A stretch of DNA of 64,000 bases from Metallyticus violacea (taxonomy: Eukaryota; Arthropoda; Insecta; Mantodea; Metallyticidae). The notes beneath the pieces are model-generated. The model was not told the origin of the DNA and ran no database searches. It worked only from the letters and a program-made list of their open reading frames with translations. A program made the translations under genes and the position numbers. Positions 60,016 to 64,000 of the stretch are shown here, piece by piece. Numbering within the stretch: position 1 is the first letter of the stretch; each line of letters begins with the position of its first letter. The stretch spans positions 86,920,001-86,984,000 of the forward strand of contig CM060835.1 in NCBI GenBank assembly GCA_030762175.1, written 5' to 3'.

Positions 60016-61188
60016 TTAATTGAGGATTATACCAATCTCACAAAACTGTGTATAAACCAAAACTTTTTTACATTCAATGGGAAAATTTACCAACAAATTT
60101 CTGGCTTAGCTATGGGTAACCCTCTTTCTCCATTTCTGGCAAATTTATTCATGAGTGCTGTAGAAACACACATTACTAAGGCATTCCCTTTAACCTTCAA
60201 AGCATGGTTTCGTTATGTGGATGACATTCTGGCAATAGTACCAAAAAAACAAACAGAAGATGCCCTAAAATTACTAAATTTGCAGGATCAAAATATTAAA
60301 TTCACTATGGAATTGGAGGAAAATGGTTATTTACCATTTTTGGACCTAAAAATATACAGGAGAAATGACATAATTTCATTCGGCATATACAGGAAATCTA
60401 CACATACAGATAATCACATAAAGAATAACAGTTTCAACCCTAAACCACACCAACATGCCATTATAAACTGCCTTGTCCATAGATTGGTAAACATCCCACT
60501 CAACAAAGAAGAGTATTCAGCAGAATACCGTTATATCATCAAAACAGCCCTCAACAATGGATTCAGCAGCTCTTTAGTTGATAAGAGGATCAGACATTTC
60601 GAAAGACAGAAAGATATTAAAAACACCACAACTCTCTCCACAATAAAAAAGGACATGGTTTTTAAAAGATTCACATATCATCCGTGGGCAAATAAGGCAT
60701 TCATGAAAATCTTTAAAAATTATGATATATGTTTGGCTGCACAACATAAATTTAGTATTGAAAAGTTTCTGAACAGCACCAAAAAGGACGTTATTCCACC
60801 CAGCAAGAAGTCAGGAGTGTATTGGATATATTATTTGGAGTGTGATCAGTTATATATAGGCAAAACAATACGAAATTTGGAGACAAGGACCAAAGAACAC
60901 TTCAGAAATTTAAGATATAAACAAGTGGATAAATCGGCGGTAGCAGATCACTTTTGGACTTACGATCATAACAATGCAGAAGCCAAACTGTTAAAAGCTA
61001 CCACCAATCCCAAGGATTTGGCAATATGGCAAAAGATTTATATTTTAATAAATAAACATAGAGTTATGAATTTTGACATTCCACCAATGGACTTCCTGTT
61101 CCGTTATCTAATGGAACCACCAGATGCCACTACGTCACCTGCTAGAGTTTGTCAGTCCCCAGCAGAAGATGAGAGCGAATGCTCTTGA
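60016..61188 (+). CDS. PLE reverse transcriptase (C-terminal part) plus GIY-YIG endonuclease
   Basis: One uninterrupted frame. It is formally open from a GTG at 59980, but the first 12 codons belong to the inverted arm, so the element's own coding starts near 60016. Blocks: SGLAMGNPLSPFLANLFMSA (RT motif B), FRYVDDILAIVPKK (motif C, YVDD), NGYLPFLDLKIYR, the connecting region (HRLVNIPLNKEEYSAEY), then SGVYWIYYLECDQLYIGKTI (GIY-YIG), RNLETRTKEHFRN (catalytic Arg), SAVADHFW, LAIWQKIYILINKHRVMNFD. The usual CxxC before YIG is reduced to a single Cys (LECDQ). RT motif A and everything upstream are missing, so no active RT can be made from this copy, although the nuclease frame is intact. Possibly annotated as a gene by automated pipelines. 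Confidence 0.85.
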   Translation, partial: LIEDYTNLTKLCINQNFFTFNGKIYQQISGLAMGNPLSPFLANLFMSAVETHITKAFPLTFKAWFRYVDDILAIVPKKQTEDALKLLNLQDQNIKFTMELEENGYLPFLDLKIYRRNDIISFGIYRKSTHTDNHIKNNSFNPKPHQHAIINCLVHRLVNIPLNKEEYSAEYRYIIKTALNNGFSSSLVDKRIRHFERQKDIKNTTTLSTIKKDMVFKRFTYHPWANKAFMKIFKNYDICLAAQHKFSIEKFLNSTKKDVIPPSKKSGVYWIYYLECDQLYIGKTIRNLETRTKEHFRNLRYKQVDKSAVADHFWTYDHNNAEAKLLKATTNPKDLAIWQKIYILINKHRVMNFDIPPMDFLFRYLMEPPDATTSPARVCQSPAEDESECS

Positions 61189-61200
61189 AACATGTTCTGA
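61160..61200 (+). ncRNA. PLE tail hairpin overlapping the stop codon
   Basis: AGAAGAT, GAGAGC-GAAT-GCTCTT, GAAACATGTTC. The hairpin lies in the last codons of the protein (EDESECS stop), so coding and RNA structure overlap. The inverted copy is at 59680-59720. Confidence 0.5.
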
Positions 61201-61499
61201 AGAATTAATCAGTGAAGTTTTAGTGTCACCTAAAACTGACTCATTTGTAAAAATAAGTCCAAATTTAAAATTAGGAAATTTTAGGTAATTTTTAAGTTTT
61301 AACCTAATTTTCAGTGAAGTTATCAATATGTACCTTTGATAAATGTAGTTAATTATTCTCTTGGATGCATTAGCTAGAGTAAGAATGCCTGGTCACTTCT
61401 TATCTCCACATTACAGGCTAACAATGTGTTTAATCCCACTTAAGGGTGTTATTGTGCTGAACATGAACATAAATATTAAAGACATTTTATTGCTTCATT

Positions 61500-62560
61500 G
61501 CACTTCCTTTTGAAAATTGGTGCTCTTTCTGTTTGGAATGAACAATGATGGTTAGTTTCTCATTTTATCACTAAGTTCAGTTGAAATCATGCCTTTGAGT
61601 ACTGAAGCTGTTGCCCTGATTGATGATGGATGCAGCCTACATTACACTGCTAGAACCATAGGCGCATCTTATACCACAGTGTAAGAGGCTGTGTAACGGT
61701 TCCAAGAAATGCAGAGTTATTCCAGAAGACCTGGGTCTGGCAGAAAAATGTAGACTACATACATCTAGAGATGATCTTATCTCCCAGGTTATATAAAACT
61801 GCCATCCAACAGCGGTTGAAGCCTGGAATCATTTACATGTGCAAGGTGTTCATATGAGTGAGAGAACTGTTCAAAGTTTTGGAGAATAAGATCTTGAGTC
61901 ATGGTGACCTGCTACATCACCAGTTCAGGCCAGAGAGCACAGTCACCCATCTGCAGTGTGCTAGTCATCACACCCAATTGACTATACAGCAGAGGAGCTC
62001 TGTGTCATTCTCAGATGAATACAGCTGGTAGGAAATGGTAGGAAAAGAGTTTGTATACTACCCTGAGAATGGTTTGCAGAATGTGTATTCTATTTGGCAG
62101 TAGTTTCGAGGTGGTGTGAGGTGGTATCTCTATGGAAGCCTGAATGGATTTAGTGTTCATTGAAAACAGTAACCCCAATGTTCACCACTATATCAATGTT
62201 CTCGCCAATTAGTCATACACTATGCTCCATTTGTTGGAGATAAATTTATATTCATTCACAACAATGCTGATCCACACACAGTGCATATCGTACCATGGTA
62301 TCTTCATGAAATGGGGATTGTTCAATTCAACTTTCTGGCTTGAAGCCCTGACCTAAACCCTATAGACCATCTCTGGGATAATCAAAACCATGCCTGAGAA
62401 AATGGAGGTCATAATTAAGGCTACAGGAGGGCCCACCAGATACTGAGCATTTGTTTTGTTGTTCTGAGAGTGAACTTGAGTTGATGTATCAATATAGCTT
62501 CCATTTTCAATGTCAGTGAAATTTAATGAACAAATATTGAACATAAAATTTAAGTGAAAA
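61500..62560 (+). pseudogene. Tc1-like transposase relic
   Basis: Broken plus frames: ALIDDGC..LHYTARTI near 61615 (helix-turn-helix), RDDLISQVI and CHPTAVEAWNHLHVQGVHMS near 61770-61860, then FIHNNADPHTVHIVPWYLHE and MGIVQFNFLA, SPDLNPIDHLWDN near 62250-62390. SPDLNPIEHLWD with the HDNxRPH block is the DD34E signature of Tc1; here HDN has become HNN and frameshifts are many. CCGGTGAGTGTATA near 62767 could be a 3' inverted repeat, but no left partner was found. Confidence 0.8.
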
Positions 62561-63559
62561 ATTTGACAAATAGAGTATATCTTTTATTTATGAAAGCCAC
62601 TGTATCAAAATTGATAAAAAAAATTGCAAATTGATGTGTTACAATTTCATTAAAGTGTAATCTTTAAAATGAGAATGTTTTCAACAAAGTTATTTCTGGA
62701 ATTACTTCGATATTTACATTTAAATTTCATTTTTATTAACTATTGTAAGTGATCAGTTATTTTTGCCGGTGAGTGTATATGAACCACGTATTAGTCTGAT
62801 TTCAACTTAATTTGGTACTTGCAATGAACTATAACAAATTGTTAATACTAATCTATCATTTACAGAAATTACACAGCAAATATTTATTGATTGGGAAACA
62901 GTCATTAGGTCAGCAAATCTATTGGACATTAAATCTATGTTTCTTCTTTTTCTCCATTAGAAAGAGAATGAAATCAAATCCACCCCTTCCCTCTTACTTT
63001 AGATTATACATTTATATAGCTTTTTGGGAGTTAAAATTAAGTTCCTTGAAGGTTGGCGTTTGCAGTAAAGCTGCTTTAATGGGAACTCTAAGCAATCATA
63101 TTCCTTTTACCATAATAGTTGTAAAGAAATGCCACTCCATAAGTATTTTAAACTCATATTCATATTTAATTGTACTGCTGCTCCCTCACTAAAGTAATAC
63201 TTTTTATAGCTTCATTATGAGTGTGATTTACATATAATATCACTTAATTTTAGGCAGGACCTTTATACTATTATGGACTATCATCAAAATGACCAACATA
63301 CAAATTTAATTTATCCTAAACTGAATATGTATGATATATTATATATAGGAGATTTTTACTTTGGAGCTATTTCAGTGATAACATTATCATTCTCTGAATA
63401 ACCACCAACAATAATGACAACAGCACAAAATCTCCCTCTAAATCTAATTAGAAAACTCTATTAAAAATATCACAACAAGCATTCTGTAGGATTTACTTGT
63501 TAACCAGTGGCTTTCTTCGATTTAAGTACAATAGTTGTTGCATTGCCAAGCATGTTGTA
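62561..63559. other. Right flank, no recognised feature
   Basis: A 126-codon plus frame at 62812-63192 has no recognised similarity. PTB-domain exons of the host gene were looked for here without success. Confidence 0.4.
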
Positions 63560-63985
63560 CATCAAAGACAGGCCACTTACTTTGATGCCATGGTTCAAAA
63601 TGAAAAGACTTGACTATATACATATGGATGATTTAATGACAGCATGTGACTATTCTCTTTTGAATTTTCATATTTTATTGTTGTCTGTGCTTTTTCTGTT
63701 AAGCGAATGACAGACAGTATAGCAAAATCTTTATTGTTAGCTAGCACATACCTCTTTGTTTCAGCCCAGATCAATTCTATTGCAATGAAATGACAATGAT
63801 ACAGAGGTAGTCTAATTATTTTAGGGCCATTTCTTGCAGCAATATCATCTTTATCATGTAATTTAGGAATAGCAGTTCTCTCTTACAAGTTCAAATAATT
63901 CAGACTTTTTCAAATCACCTGTAACTGGCTTATTATGGCTAATAAGCCACTTCAACACTACACATTTTTATATTTCATTGTCAGA
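63560..63985 (-). pseudogene. DDE transposase relic (IS630/Tc1-like C-terminus)
   Basis: Minus frames read LQKWLISHNKPVTGDLKKSE and LFELVRENCYS near 63900, then PKIIRLPLYHCHFIAIELIW and AETKRYVLANNKDFAIL near 63740-63830. LPxYHCxxNxIELIWxxxKxYVA..N is the third catalytic block (Glu in IEL) of a repeated arthropod DDE transposase. N-terminal part missing. Confidence 0.6.
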
Positions 63986-64000
63986 GCTATGTCTAAAACA

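Larger units (their letters stand above)
59583..61250. mobile_element. Composite PLE with inverted ends and target-site duplication
   Basis: Flanked by AAATAAGTCCAA (about 59570-59581 and 61251-61262). Left arm 59630-60015 is an inverted copy of the 3' end (about 60865-61247), including GIY-YIG C-terminal codons, the tail hairpin and the outermost GACTCATTT word. Between them lies the RT and connecting region on the plus strand. Total about 1.67 kb. It is the best preserved PLE here. Confidence 0.88.

Noticed and set aside
62812..63192. 126-codon plus-strand frame
   Set aside because: No recognised domain, unusual composition, no splice context; probably chance.
63740..63780. Possible micro-exon of the host gene (ELIWAETKR followed by gtatgt)
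   Set aside because: The sequence belongs to a DDE transposase relic (YHCHFIAIELIWAETKRYV), so the splice-like signal is coincidental.
1..64000. CRISPR array, rRNA genes or bacterial operons
   Set aside because: No regularly spaced repeats, no rRNA-like sequence; spliced exons and SINEs show this is eukaryotic nuclear DNA.

Overview
This looks like about 64 kb of nuclear DNA from an arthropod, probably an insect with a large repeat-rich genome. The DNA is AT-rich, the one host gene is split into small exons by introns of up to about 16 kb, and the repeats are of kinds common in arthropods: mariner and Tc1 relics, a piggyBac relic, R1-like and other non-LTR retrotransposons, tRNA-derived SINEs and very many Penelope-like elements (PLEs). 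I could not identify the species.

Host gene. A single conserved gene runs right to left across almost the whole window (about 59203 to 5098, minus strand). It encodes a RABGAP1/RABGAP1L-type Rab GTPase-activating protein. Ten exons can be placed with matching splice phases (about 540 codons). They cover the kinesin-like/DUF3694 region (58928-59203, 58221-58395), the linker plus start of the TBC domain (41778-42019), the TBC core with both catalytic fingers (35574-35762), the rest of TBC (35298-35423, 35020-35205, 26489-26663) and part of the C-terminal coiled coil (9901-10007, 5298-5381, 5098-5157). The N-terminal PTB exons and the 3' end should lie outside the window. One coiled-coil exon expected between 26489 and 10007 was not found.

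Introns and flanks. All other recognisable coding sequence is mobile-element debris. From left to right: PLE foldbacks (0.2-2.8 kb); a mariner (3.6-4.9 kb); a LINE 3' end (6.3-7.6 kb); a minus-strand PLE (10.2-11.5 kb); a LINE broken by a SINE and by a mariner that itself carries a PLE foldback (11.9-16.4 kb); a piggyBac relic (17.1-19.5 kb); a 0.7-kb inverted PLE pair (20.1-20.8 kb); a decayed arthropod repeat protein and a GAA/GGA tract (22-23.5 kb); a PLE 3' end (27.2-27.7 kb); an R1-like LINE with an internal tandem duplication and a SINE (28-32.9 kb); a PLE of a second, cysteine-motif lineage (33.8-34.4 kb); more PLE ends (38.3-39 kb); a PLE and a LINE carrying another PLE (44.6-48.9 kb); several SINEs (49-53.4 kb); a second mariner with a foldback (53.4-54.3 kb); two PLEs made of an inverted 3' end joined to a reverse transcriptase body (54.6-56.7 and 59.6-61.25 kb); a Tc1 relic (61.5-62.6 kb); and a DDE transposase relic at the right edge.

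Most interesting theme. PLE ends of at least seven sequence families keep the same small RNA fold close to their 3' terminus: an 8-base purine-rich motif (CUGAUGAU or CUGAAGAU in the best copies), a 5-7 bp hairpin, then GAAAC and a short AUGUC-like segment. This resembles the hammerhead ribozyme reported from PLEs, but the hairpin starts one base later than in the canonical core. The same ends repeatedly occur as head-to-head pairs, forming large foldbacks, some with 11-13 bp target-site duplications.
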